A DNA stretch of 17,821 bases, taken from positions 1 to 17,821 of the forward strand of contig JBALTG010000094.1 of assembly GCA_036964625.1 (NCBI GenBank), written 5' to 3'. Source of the DNA: Motiliproteus sp036964625 (GTDB lineage Bacteria > Pseudomonadota > Gammaproteobacteria > Pseudomonadales > Balneatricaceae). Below, one piece after another: positions 1 through 8,087 of the stretch (its first letter is position 1; each line of letters begins with the position of its first letter). Made by a program: the position numbers and the translations under genes. The notes below the pieces were generated by a model that was not told where the DNA came from, did not search any database, and saw nothing but the letters and a program-made list of their open reading frames with translations.

Positions 1-421
1 ATGGAGCAATTATTGGCTAAGACATCAGGCTTCATGTATTAACGCTTTTGCGCAGCAAGTTGATACATGATGTCTAGGGAAGTGAGATTTGTTGTAGCCT
101 ATGCTGTAACCATAGAGGGATCACGGATTGAAACCATCGCTTGGCCAGAAGCTGGGTGAGGCCCTTATATCGATGCTGTAATGTCAGAAAGTTGATCCGA
201 GAGGTTAGGCCCTGTTCGCAGCGACGTTGCAGACATGCAGGGTGAGGCTAGACCAGCGTCAAACGCAGCCCTGAGCGAGAAACAAGGGGGGGGGTTAACG
301 CAAAGCCTTGCCGAACCGGCCTGATCGCAAAAGCGGACACTCTTGGCTCAGTAAAAAGCTCAGGAAATGGCAAGAGTCGACGCTAAGAAGTTGCTCATCT
401 CCTGCAACAAAATGCAAAATG
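1..421. other. Non-coding, structured-looking stretch with no recognised gene
   Basis: I see no convincing reading frame here. The stretch has short internal repeats (gggtgaggc occurs twice, near 153 and 240), several self-complementary pairs (ACTCTTG at 339-345 with CAAGAGT at 371-377; CCCTG near 211 with CAGGG near 238) and a run of nine G at about 286-294. It has the look of a structured RNA or the worn end of a mobile element. I could not match it to a family with confidence: the conserved domain V hairpin of a group II intron is not visible, and no tRNA is apparent. Confidence 0.35.
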
Positions 422-1738
422 CTACTTTGCTAGACCCTCTAGCTCCCCATCGCATTTCGGCAGCCGGATTAGAAAAATGTCTCCTGCTATGTTTTTCTTA
501 GATTCCTTTCGAATAACCGTGCGCTCACATACTTCTATCGAGCACTTGAATTTATCCGACAATTCACTGATATATTTTTTGCTATGCGCATAGCGGCCTG
601 TTTTTTGAAGTATGAAGCCATCTTCTTCACAGCTTTCTGTCGAAAAAACTAAATATGAATCGGGTGCTGATTTTTTAATGATCGTGCTAAATAATTCTTC
701 AAGACCACCCAGGTATATAAACACATCGGTGGCAATATAGAGATCATAGATACCCTCATTTGATCCGAGTGCTTTTGAGATTTCGCCCTTGTATAGTTTG
801 CTATAGCATTCTCTATTTTTTGCTTCGTTTAGCATTTTTTCGGACAGGTCGATACCGATCAGTTGCGATGTATGTGGTTGGTATAAGGGCCCGTTAAGTC
901 CTGTGCCGCAACCAAGATCGACGATGCTAGGGAAATAGAAATCAGAGCCAAAATAATTACTTAAAACATTGTAAGCCTTGTTGGGCAGGTCATAGCCCAG
1001 CTGATTAACTAGTTTGTTGTCGAATGTTTTTGCAAATCCATCAAACTCGTTCTGAATATACCCGTGTTTTATTCTTGAATCTGGCTCCTCTCCTTTAGCA
1101 ATACAGAGGAAATAATCTATCTCTATATCATCCGGGATGTGTTCTTTTGCAAGCGTCAGGTTTTCAACAGCCATAATTCTATTGTCTATCTTTAGATACA
1201 AGATACCAATGTTCTTATATAAATATTTTAGTTTTGGATTAAACTGCAGAGCCGAATTAAAATATTCAATAGCGTCTGGATCGTTTTCTTTGGCTAGCAA
1301 ATTCCCGATACACAGGTGGCCTTCAGACATGCGCGGCTCGATACTAATCGCCTTTTGATAGTATTCCATAGCAACATTAGGGTCTTCCTTTAGCGCTTCC
1401 AGCGTAGTCCCGAGCCCTAAGTTTGCTTCGGCTAAATTGCTATTAATCAAGAGGGCTTTTTTAAAATATTTTTTTGCTAGCGAGTGATTGCCTTTCAGCT
1501 TGTGGATGTTGGCAATATTGGTCGCTATACGTTCTGACTTTGGCTCAATCTTCAGCGCAATATTTAAAAAATGCTCAGCTTCACTAAACATTTTTCGCTC
1601 GGCGTATAACGTTCCGAGCAAATAGTTTGCATCCAAATGCCTGGGGTTTATTTTCAATAACTTTTTATATATTTTCTGAGCTTCCATATATTTTTTTTGT
1701 TTTACTTTAGAAAGCGCATTTTTTATTTTCATTTCCAT
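422..1738 (-). CDS. TPR-repeat protein fused to a class I SAM-dependent methyltransferase
   Basis: The 438-residue protein has two parts. Residues about 5-215 are a string of degenerate TPR helices; units ending in patterns such as INPRHLDANYLLG and IEPKSERIATNIAN recur about every 34 residues. Residues about 225-427 form a Rossmann methyltransferase: motif I is DLGCGTG at 274-280 and the acidic end of strand 2 is GIDLS at 295-299. The linker FAKTFDNKLVNQLGYDLP (about 235-252) is typical of the TPR-methyltransferase family (COG4976-like). The substrate is unknown; the TPR part probably binds a protein partner. No signal peptide is seen, so it is likely cytoplasmic. Codon use is strongly AT-rich (many AAA, ATA, TTT) unlike the genes from 2299 onward, which suggests acquired DNA. 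Met1 and Met3 are both possible starts and neither has a strong Shine-Dalgarno sequence. Family call is firm, biological role is not. Confidence 0.85.
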   Translation of the reverse strand: MEMKIKNALSKVKQKKYMEAQKIYKKLLKINPRHLDANYLLGTLYAERKMFSEAEHFLNIALKIEPKSERIATNIANIHKLKGNHSLAKKYFKKALLINSNLAEANLGLGTTLEALKEDPNVAMEYYQKAISIEPRMSEGHLCIGNLLAKENDPDAIEYFNSALQFNPKLKYLYKNIGILYLKIDNRIMAVENLTLAKEHIPDDIEIDYFLCIAKGEEPDSRIKHGYIQNEFDGFAKTFDNKLVNQLGYDLPNKAYNVLSNYFGSDFYFPSIVDLGCGTGLNGPLYQPHTSQLIGIDLSEKMLNEAKNRECYSKLYKGEISKALGSNEGIYDLYIATDVFIYLGGLEELFSTIIKKSAPDSYLVFSTESCEEDGFILQKTGRYAHSKKYISELSDKFKCSIEVCERTVIRKESKKNIAGDIFLIRLPKCDGELEGLAK

Positions 1739-1775
1739 ATGAACTGACCGTTGTTATTGTGAATTTTAAATTCTC

Positions 1776-1815
1776 CGTTAAATATTTCGCCTAATAAACT
1801 TCGGGGCGTTTAACG
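1776..1815. repeat. Inverted repeat CGTTAAA / TTTAACG with inner CGCC / GGCG
   Basis: CGTTAAA at 1776-1782 pairs with TTTAACG at 1809-1815, and inside it CGCC (1788-1791) pairs with GGCG (1805-1808). The dyad lies between the end of the broken lipoprotein gene and the start of the TPR-methyltransferase, both read on the minus strand. It could be a weak transcript-end hairpin or an operator. No T-run follows it, so a standard intrinsic terminator is unlikely. Confidence 0.4.
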
Positions 1816-1841
1816 TATTGGACGACAATGGGAAGCAGAGG

Positions 1842-2239
1842 TCAAGCTTGGCTCGTGAAGATCGTTCGTCGATAGCGTGCCGTACTCCCCTGAACCACTT
1901 GGCCTTCATGTATCAAGGCACTCGGCTTGTCGCTCGCTATCAGTTTAATAATCCGTTCAGCGGTAGCCTTGGGGTCGTTTCCAATCACAAATAGTGCTGA
2001 TTCAGTTGCCAGAGCATGGTGGGATTCTGCTACGCTCACCTGTACCTAAAAATCACCCTGCTCGGTGTAGATGACCTCATCTATTTCGCCGATGATCTGA
2101 TCCTCATGCATTAATGAGGCTCCATTTTTTTCAGTCCGTCCACAGCCTCATAGCGAATCTTAAAGTTCAGATCTTGCTCTATACACCCGGACAGGAACAA
2201 TACTATTAAGGTAAGCCATAATTTACCCTGGATTTACAT
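1842..2239 (-). pseudogene. Broken lipoprotein gene with MCE-like (MlaD-like) domain
   Basis: Read on the minus strand, ATG at 2239-2237 is followed at once by TAA (2236-2234). The same frame then continues as a lipoprotein signal, IQGKLWLTLIVLFLSGC, with a clear lipobox, and on through NFKIRYEAVDGLKK. A T7 run (2125-2131; A7 in the gene) shifts the frame: one extra A would restore NGASLMHEDQIIGEIDEV and YTEQGDF. A TAG at 2048-2046 then interrupts the same frame, which runs on without another stop (VQVSVAESHHALATE...) to TGA at 1844-1842. The pieces join into one protein of about 132 codons. The pattern of a GL turn, an IGE-(I/V)-V strand and a following V-x-V strand resembles an MCE domain. 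Known MCE proteins act in envelope lipid traffic; this copy should be non-functional. The 65-codon open tail (from GTG at 2039) could be mistaken for a separate gene. The domain call is by eye; the multiple lesions are directly visible. Confidence 0.72.
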
Positions 2240-2298
2240 AGGCTTTTTAGGTTCTTCTCCGCTTTGTTGTGTGTATTAAACACTCAAATAAAACATCG

Positions 2299-3771
2299 TT
2301 ACTGCAGCGGCAGCTGCATATGGATGGTTGAACCGCTGGCCAGATCGGAGGTCACGGCCATGTGCCCTTGATGCTGCTCGGTAATAATGTAGTAGGAAAA
2401 TGAGAGGTGATTTCCGGCATCAAAATCTTCTGCGCGGGGTTGATCGCTAAAAAACGGTTCAAACAGACTTACCTGTTCTGCATCGGTCAAGCCCACCCCA
2501 TTGTGCTGGATTTTTATCCACAGATTGCCATAAGACTCAGACAGCGTGACTGTTATCCTGGGAACATAATTGTCCCTGCCGGCGTCCTGCATTGCGGCAT
2601 GGCAGGCATAACAAGCATGCCGGAACAGGCTTAGAAAAACCTGCTGCAACTCGGTAATATGACAAGGCAGCAACGGCAGGTTTCTTTCAAACCTTCGTTT
2701 AATAGAAACATTCTTAAAAGACAGCCCCTCAGACACCGCGATCACATCATTTGCGAGCCGAATCGTGTTGTTCATCACCTCGGCTATATGGGTCATCTGC
2801 TTATCATCTTTGCGGCTGCGGGCAAAGGCCAGCAGATTACTGATAATGGTCGAAACCTGCTCCCCCTTGGCGGACATATCACGAATAACCGTATCCATTT
2901 TCTGCGTCCGCCGATCATCCACAGGCTGCTGCGCTGCGCTGATATTGCTATCCAACAGCATGATCTGAAAACGTTTCAAATCGATCATGATCGCTTGCAA
3001 TGGCGCATTGATATCATGTGCCATGGTCGATGCCAACTCACCCATAAATGACATTTTATCGTTATGGATCAGCATATTCTCCGCTGCGGTCTGTTTACTG
3101 ACATCATCGACAAGAATAACTACGCCGGCTTCTTCCTGATCTTGCAGCGGGTAGATCGTAATATCAAAGTGAGACAAGCCACTCAGATGCTGTTTAAGGT
3201 GAATTGGTTTATTGAATTCAATTGCTTGCTGAATATGCTCGGGAACCACGGTCATCGTTGGATAAGCTTCCCAGAGTGTCTTACCCATGGCTTGCTCTGC
3301 CTGGACCCCCGAGAGTTCTTCAACCTGTTTATTCCATTGCGTTATCCGACCCTCTTTATCCAAGCCGACCAGCATCAGCGGCATCGAGGTCAAAATATCT
3401 TTGATATAGGATTCAGATGAGCGCAGCTGATCCGTGGTGAGCACATGCCGGGCAACCTCTTTTTCCAACAACTGGTTACTGTCCTGAAGGAGTTTATTGG
3501 CGTTATCCAGGGTTGCGGTTCGCTCCTGAACGCGATCTTCAAGCTCGCGTCGAACCTGATCTAATTCACGGTTGGCACGATGTGCACGACGCCTGGCAAG
3601 AAACAGATAAACCGAAACAACCGACAACAAGATGATCAGCGTGGCACTGCTCCAGTTAGCCAAATGCTGCCAATTGGTTCTGCCATTCTCGTCTTTAAAA
3701 AGTGTGGTAATGGTGGCTAGCGCCCAAGAGCTCTGAACATAGAGGAGCAAAAAAAGCAGTGTATTCTTCAT
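2299..3771 (-). CDS. PAS-domain membrane histidine kinase with degenerate ATP-binding domain
   Basis: 490 residues. The N-terminus is signal-like (about 1-18); a short outer segment is followed by a membrane helix (about 41-59), a coiled coil (about 63-120), a PAS domain (about 120-225), and a HisKA-type dimerisation helix with the phospho-acceptor motif AHDINAPLQA (His252). The C-terminal HATPase fold (about 370-490) keeps its order of boxes, but key residues differ. The N-box reads QVFLSLFRHACYA (His385 where Asn is normal), the G1 box is HNGVGL (423-428) instead of DNGxG, and the G2 box is GNHLSFSYY (453-461) instead of a GTGLGLS-type loop. The F-box FEPFF is intact. ATP binding is therefore doubtful and the protein may be a pseudokinase or a phosphatase/scaffold. 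No response regulator is adjacent. It is divergent from the prkA operon across 760 bases. The start is the ATG before the signal-like segment; no strong ribosome site is visible. Confidence 0.85.
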   Translation of the reverse strand: MKNTLLFLLLYVQSSWALATITTLFKDENGRTNWQHLANWSSATLIILLSVVSVYLFLARRRAHRANRELDQVRRELEDRVQERTATLDNANKLLQDSNQLLEKEVARHVLTTDQLRSSESYIKDILTSMPLMLVGLDKEGRITQWNKQVEELSGVQAEQAMGKTLWEAYPTMTVVPEHIQQAIEFNKPIHLKQHLSGLSHFDITIYPLQDQEEAGVVILVDDVSKQTAAENMLIHNDKMSFMGELASTMAHDINAPLQAIMIDLKRFQIMLLDSNISAAQQPVDDRRTQKMDTVIRDMSAKGEQVSTIISNLLAFARSRKDDKQMTHIAEVMNNTIRLANDVIAVSEGLSFKNVSIKRRFERNLPLLPCHITELQQVFLSLFRHACYACHAAMQDAGRDNYVPRITVTLSESYGNLWIKIQHNGVGLTDAEQVSLFEPFFSDQPRAEDFDAGNHLSFSYYIITEQHQGHMAVTSDLASGSTIHMQLPLQ

Positions 3772-4531
3772 AGAATCAATAAAACCAAATCATCAATGGA
3801 TTAAACGTCAGGGCGCGCTCTGGACTTCCTATTAACCCGGCGGGTTTATAGCTGAATCTGTCGCTGTCACGTCCCGGGATGGCTGGACAGACGGCGCTAG
3901 CTCTAACTTTAGCACCCAGAATCGCCTAGGAGTCTGTTGGACTTGGCCGATCGTAGCGAGGGCCTTTTGATTTAGGCCAAAGTCGATTTGAGGCAGATTT
4001 TTCGATCGTCCGAGGCGAATAGCGAGCTATTTAACGAGGGTGATCGTGAAAATATGACCAAATTCGGGTTTTCCGCAGTAGATCAGTGTTAAGTCCGACA
4101 GACTCCTAGCAACCTGTCGCTTATCAACCCGCCCAAACAAGGGCCGATAATAACACAGCATGCCGTTATAGAGCAGGCGCCAGCGCGGTTCGCATCATCC
4201 ACTCAATCCTCGGCACTCCAGGGTCTGAAATCACCTGAAGGGCCTCGTCAGGCGCCGATTCAGCCATCCTGCAGCGGTAAAGCCTGAATCTGAGCCTTCT
4301 GTAAAATTGTTGTAAAACCTACATAACCAGCAACCATCAACCATTCGGCGTTGTCATACACAGTAGAAAGCGGTTTGTGGGTGTGCATAGCAGTGACGTC
4401 AACGACTAAGCTTAACGTCAACTGCAACCTTAACCATAACCACTACATAGCTATAGGATCTATTCCATGTAACAGGTCGCCCTGAGCACCAACGCGCAAA
4501 GCGGCAGACTAACGAATGAAAGGTACGTAAC
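3772..4531. other. Long divergent intergenic region between the kinase gene and prkA
   Basis: These 760 bases have no credible gene; the longest candidates are a 16-codon and a 33-codon frame without support. The region contains a 178-bp MITE-like element (separate entry) and the leader of prkA. Near prkA there is a direct repeat ACGTCAAC (in gacgtcaacg and aacgtcaact, about 4395-4422). I looked for a sigma-54 GG-N10-GC pattern and found none, and no clearly good sigma-70 pair either, so the prkA promoter is unassigned. Confidence 0.6.
3929..4106. mobile_element. MITE-like element with terminal inverted repeats and TA flanks
   Basis: The left end, TAGGAGTCTGTTGGACTT (3927-3944), is matched in reverse by AAGTCCGACAGACTCCTA (4091-4108) with one mismatch. 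A TA lies directly outside both ends (3927-3928 and 4107-4108), as expected for the TA target duplication of IS630/Tc1-mariner type transposases. The interior is about 146 bases long, has no reading frame, and can fold near the left end (GACTTGGCC with GGCCAAAGTC). This fits a non-autonomous miniature element mobilised in trans. The IS family assignment is inference from the TA flanks. Confidence 0.65.
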
Positions 4532-6457
4532 ATGAATATATTTACCAATTTCAAAACCCGTTACGAAGCCACCCAAGAAGAGGAGATGTCGCTGCAGGAG
4601 TACCTCGAACTCTGCAAAAAAGACCTCACCGCCTACGCCAGCGCTTCGGAACGCTTACTCAAGGCGATCGGCGAACCGGAGCTGGTTGATACCGGTCGCG
4701 ACCAGCGCCTAAGCCGGATCTTCTCCAACAAACTGATCAAACGTTACCCCTCATTCAGCGAGGAGTTTTATGGCATGGAGGAAGCGATCGAGCAGATCGT
4801 CTCCTACTTCAAGCACGCCGCTCAGGGGCTGGAGGAAAGGAAGCAGATCCTGTACCTGCTCGGACCCGTCGGTGGCGGCAAGTCATCACTGGCGGAACGC
4901 CTCAAGGAGCTGATGCAGCGCGTGCCGTTTTACGCCGTCAAGGGCTCGCCGATCAACGAATCACCACTGGGGCTGTTCAACCCAGCCGAAGACGGCGCCA
5001 TCCTCGAAGAGGAATACGGTATCCCGCGCCGCTACCTTAAGGGTGCGATGTCGCCCTGGGCGGTTAAGCGGTTACGCGAATACGGCGGCGACCCCACCAA
5101 GTTTAAAGTGGTCAAACTGTACCCCTCGATCCACAGCCAGATCGCTATCTCCAAGACCGAGCCCGGTGATGAGAACAATCAGGATATCTCATCCTTAGTC
5201 GGCAAGGTCGATATCCGCATGCTGGAGGAGTTTGCCCAACACGATCCCGATGCTTACAGCTTCTCCGGCGGCCTGTGCAAAGCCAACCAGGGCATCATGG
5301 AGTTTGTGGAGATGTTCAAGGCACCGATCAAGGTGCTGCATCCGCTGCTGACCGCGACTCAGGAGGGCAACTATAACGGCACCGAAGGAATGGGGTCGAT
5401 CCCGTTTGAAGGCATTATTCTGGCCCACTCCAACGAGTCGGAATGGCAGGCGTTCAAGAACAGCAAGACCAACGAAGCGTTTATAGACCGGGTCTATATC
5501 GTCAAGGTGCCTTACTGCACCCGGGTCTCAGAAGAGATTCACATCTACGAGAAACTGTTGGAAAACAGCTCGTTGAACAAATCCCCCTGCGCCCCGGACA
5601 CACTCAAGATGCTGGCCCAGTTTACCGTATTGTCACGCATCATCGTGCCGGAAAACTCCAATGTATTTTCCAAAATGCGGGTCTACGACGGCGAGAACCT
5701 CAAGGATACTGATCCCAAGGCCAAATCGATTCAGGAGTACCACGATAATGCGGGCGTGAATGAAGGCATGGATGGTCTATCAACCCGATTTGCGTTTAAG
5801 ATTTTGTCCAAGGTATTCAACTTCGACTCGAGCGAGGTTGCAGCCAACCCCGTACATCTTCTATATGTACTTGAAAAAGAAGTAGAACAGCAGCAGTTCC
5901 CACAGGAGACCCAGGAACGCTACATCGGGTATATCAAGGAGTTCCTGGCACCCAAATATATCGAGTCGCTGGGCAAAGAGATCCAAACTGCCTATCTCGA
6001 ATCCTACTCCGAATATGGGCAGAACATCTTTGATCGGTACGTGACCTACGCCGATTTCTGGATTCAGGATCAGGAGTACCGTGATCCTGAGACCGGCGAT
6101 ATTCTCAACCGCGAGGCGATCAACGAAGAACTGGAAAAGATCGAGAAACCTGCGGGGATCAGCAACCCCAAAGATTTCCGGCATGAGATTGTCAATTTCG
6201 TACTCCGCGCCAGAGCCAGCAACAAGGGCAAGAATCCCAGCTGGCTCAGCTACGAGAAGATGCGCGCCGTGATCGAGAAGAAGATGTTCAGTAACACCGA
6301 GGATCTGCTGCCGGTCATCTCCTTCAACGCCAAAGCCTCATCCGATGACCACAACAAGCATGCAGAGTTCGTTAAACGGATGATCGATCGCGGTTATACC
6401 GAGAAACAGGTACGACTGCTCTCGGAGTGGTATATCCGCGTCCGCAAATCGCAATAG
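4532..6457 (+). CDS. prkA: PrkA/YeaG family serine protein kinase
   Basis: 641 residues, close to E. coli YeaG (about 644). The N-terminal two-thirds is the AAA-like PrkA domain: Walker A is GPVGGGKS at 111-118, and the family block around residues 275-303 (TATQEGNYNGTEG, then IPFEGIILAHSNESEW) is present. The C-terminal part (about 380-641) is the PrkA domain linked to kinase activity in this family. It is cytoplasmic, with no signal peptide. Known family role: a serine kinase co-induced with yeaH and spoVR under starvation and stress, with few defined substrates. The start ATG is preceded by an AAAGG ribosome site about ten bases upstream. It is the first gene of the operon; yeaH starts 24 bases after its TAG stop. 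Identity is confident, target proteins unknown. Confidence 0.96.
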   Translation: MNIFTNFKTRYEATQEEEMSLQEYLELCKKDLTAYASASERLLKAIGEPELVDTGRDQRLSRIFSNKLIKRYPSFSEEFYGMEEAIEQIVSYFKHAAQGLEERKQILYLLGPVGGGKSSLAERLKELMQRVPFYAVKGSPINESPLGLFNPAEDGAILEEEYGIPRRYLKGAMSPWAVKRLREYGGDPTKFKVVKLYPSIHSQIAISKTEPGDENNQDISSLVGKVDIRMLEEFAQHDPDAYSFSGGLCKANQGIMEFVEMFKAPIKVLHPLLTATQEGNYNGTEGMGSIPFEGIILAHSNESEWQAFKNSKTNEAFIDRVYIVKVPYCTRVSEEIHIYEKLLENSSLNKSPCAPDTLKMLAQFTVLSRIIVPENSNVFSKMRVYDGENLKDTDPKAKSIQEYHDNAGVNEGMDGLSTRFAFKILSKVFNFDSSEVAANPVHLLYVLEKEVEQQQFPQETQERYIGYIKEFLAPKYIESLGKEIQTAYLESYSEYGQNIFDRYVTYADFWIQDQEYRDPETGDILNREAINEELEKIEKPAGISNPKDFRHEIVNFVLRARASNKGKNPSWLSYEKMRAVIEKKMFSNTEDLLPVISFNAKASSDDHNKHAEFVKRMIDRGYTEKQVRLLSEWYIRVRKSQ

Positions 6458-6481
6458 CCGCCAGCGCAGCTAAGGAGTGGT

Positions 6482-7756
6482 ATGAGTTATATCATCGACC
6501 GACGCCTGAACGGCAAAAACAAAAGTTCGGTAAACCGGCAACGGTTCCTGCGCCGCTACCAAAAACATATCCGCAAAGCGGTGACGGATTCGGTCAAGCA
6601 GCGCTCGATCACCGACCTGGATAGCGGTTCCGAGATCAACATCCCCAAAGGGGATATCTCTGAGCCGGTGTTTCACCACGGTCAGGGCGGGATCAACACC
6701 CGGGTATTCCCCGGTAATAAAGAGTTTATCCCCGGCGATCAGATCCAGCGCCCTCAGGGCGGTGGCGCTGGCAGCGGAGGCAGCGGTGCCAGCGACTCCG
6801 GCGAGGGGGACGATGAGTTTAGCTTCCATATTAGCCGCGACGAGTTTCTGGAGTATCTGTTCGAAGATCTTGAACTCCCCAACATGGTCAAGAAACAGCT
6901 TCACGACAGCGGTGATTACAAGCTGACTCAGGCGGGCTTCACCAACCAGGGTAATCCCGAGCGGCTCAACATCGTGCGTTCGCTACGCAGTGCCCATGCC
7001 CGCCGCATCGCCCTCTCAGGTAGCAGCCGGCGGCTGATCCGCGAGCTGCTTAAAGAGCAGGCATTACTGTTAAACGACCCGGTATCGGATGGCCGCGATC
7101 TGCGCCTGGCTGAAATTGAACAGGAACTGATCCACCTGCGAGCAAAGGTTAGCAAACTGCCCTTTCTGGACACCTTCGACCTGAAATATAACAATCTGAT
7201 TCGTACCCCGATCCCAAGTTCCAAGGCGGTGATGTTTTGCGTTATGGATGTTTCCGGGTCGATGACCCAGTCGGTCAAAGATGTCGCCAAACGTTTCTTT
7301 TTGCTTCTATATCTGTTTCTTAAGCGATCCTATAAACAGATCGATGTGGTCTTTATCCGTCACCACACCCAGGCCAAGGAAGTTGATGAAGAGGAGTTTT
7401 TCTACTCCCGGGAAACCGGCGGTACTATCGTGTCCAGCGCAATAAACATGACTGCGGATGTGATCGCAGATCGTTATCCACCCGCGCAATGGAATATCTA
7501 CGTGGCTCAGGCATCGGACGGAGATAATTGGGACGGTGATTCAGACACCTGTCGCGAACTCCTGATCAACAGAATTATGCCGATGGTACAGTATTTTGCT
7601 TACGTCGAGATCACCACCGGCGATCACCAGAATCTGTGGTTCCAGTATGAAAAAATACGCGAGGCTTATCCCGATTTCTTTGCGTTGGAAAAGATCGAAA
7701 ATGCCGCTGATATTTACCCGGTTTTTCGACAGCTGTTTGCACGCCGTGAGGTATAA
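6482..7756 (+). CDS. yeaH: YeaH family protein (DUF444/UPF0229), VWA-like
   Basis: 424 residues, matching E. coli YeaH (about 427). The N-terminal region is basic and is followed by a Gly/Ser-rich linker (about 93-109: GGGAGSGGSGASDSGEG). The C-terminal half is a von Willebrand A-like fold: the MIDAS motif DVSGS is at 256-260, a conserved TGGT at 312-315 supplies the likely metal-binding Thr, and SDGDNW follows at 345-350. VWA proteins often act as adaptors for AAA-type ATPases, so a partnership with PrkA is a reasonable inference. A strong AAGGAG site lies six bases before the ATG. The TAA stop is followed with no gap by the ATG of the lipoprotein gene, which indicates translational coupling. 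Confidence 0.95.
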   Translation: MSYIIDRRLNGKNKSSVNRQRFLRRYQKHIRKAVTDSVKQRSITDLDSGSEINIPKGDISEPVFHHGQGGINTRVFPGNKEFIPGDQIQRPQGGGAGSGGSGASDSGEGDDEFSFHISRDEFLEYLFEDLELPNMVKKQLHDSGDYKLTQAGFTNQGNPERLNIVRSLRSAHARRIALSGSSRRLIRELLKEQALLLNDPVSDGRDLRLAEIEQELIHLRAKVSKLPFLDTFDLKYNNLIRTPIPSSKAVMFCVMDVSGSMTQSVKDVAKRFFLLLYLFLKRSYKQIDVVFIRHHTQAKEVDEEEFFYSRETGGTIVSSAINMTADVIADRYPPAQWNIYVAQASDGDNWDGDSDTCRELLINRIMPMVQYFAYVEITTGDHQNLWFQYEKIREAYPDFFALEKIENAADIYPVFRQLFARREV

Positions 7757-8038
7757 ATGATCTGTTTCCTGCGTTTTTTGCTGACACCCCTGATGGTCCT
7801 GTTGCTGTTGTCCGGCTGTAACCATACGCTACAGCCGGGGCAGCAAACAACAGCTCCGAAGCAGCCAGCGCAATGCCCGCAACCCCGACCTGAAACCGGC
7901 CAACAGGTTGCCTGTCCGATGAACTATCTACCCGTTTGCGCGATTCACGCGGATGCCACTCGAAGCACACACGCCAATGCCTGTAGCGCCTGCGCTAACC
8001 CGGAGATAATCGGCTATACCGATGAAGCCTGCCCCTGA
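7757..8038 (+). CDS. Small lipoprotein with Kazal-like cysteine pattern
   Basis: 93 residues. A basic start and hydrophobic stretch end in the lipobox LLLSGC, giving lipidated Cys21. The mature part is Pro/Gln-rich (about 22-50) and then has six cysteines at 40, 53, 61, 76, 79 and 92. Their spacing, C-x12-C-x7-C-x14-C-x2-C-x12-C, together with the block CPMNYLPVC, agrees with Kazal-type serine protease inhibitor domains (C-x7-C and C-x2-C are the hallmark gaps). It is therefore probably an envelope-anchored protein with a disulfide-bonded inhibitor-like module. The reactive-site loop is not obvious, so inhibition is not established; Kazal-like folds also serve as plain binding modules. Its ATG directly follows the yeaH stop, and spoVR begins 49 bases after its own stop, so it is a true operon member. 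I know of no such gene in the E. coli yeaG-yeaH cluster. Confidence 0.82.
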   Translation: MICFLRFLLTPLMVLLLLSGCNHTLQPGQQTTAPKQPAQCPQPRPETGQQVACPMNYLPVCAIHADATRSTHANACSACANPEIIGYTDEACP

Positions 8039-8087
8039 TCAATGTCGTTAATCAACGCCCCTAATCAACCTAAAGCGAGAGGCCGAT

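Noticed and set aside
1776..1815. GTTRRRY and RYYYAAC motifs resembling an integron attC site
   Set aside because: Both core motifs occur, but in the reversed order and too close together for an attC, and no integrase or cassette array is present.
4170..4280. 33-codon frame on the minus strand upstream of prkA
   Set aside because: Short, no ribosome site, no recognisable domain, and close to the expected control region of prkA.
4110..4531. Sigma-54 promoter for the prkA operon
   Set aside because: PrkA operons are nitrogen-regulated in some bacteria, but no GG-N10-GC pair with a reasonable consensus could be found.
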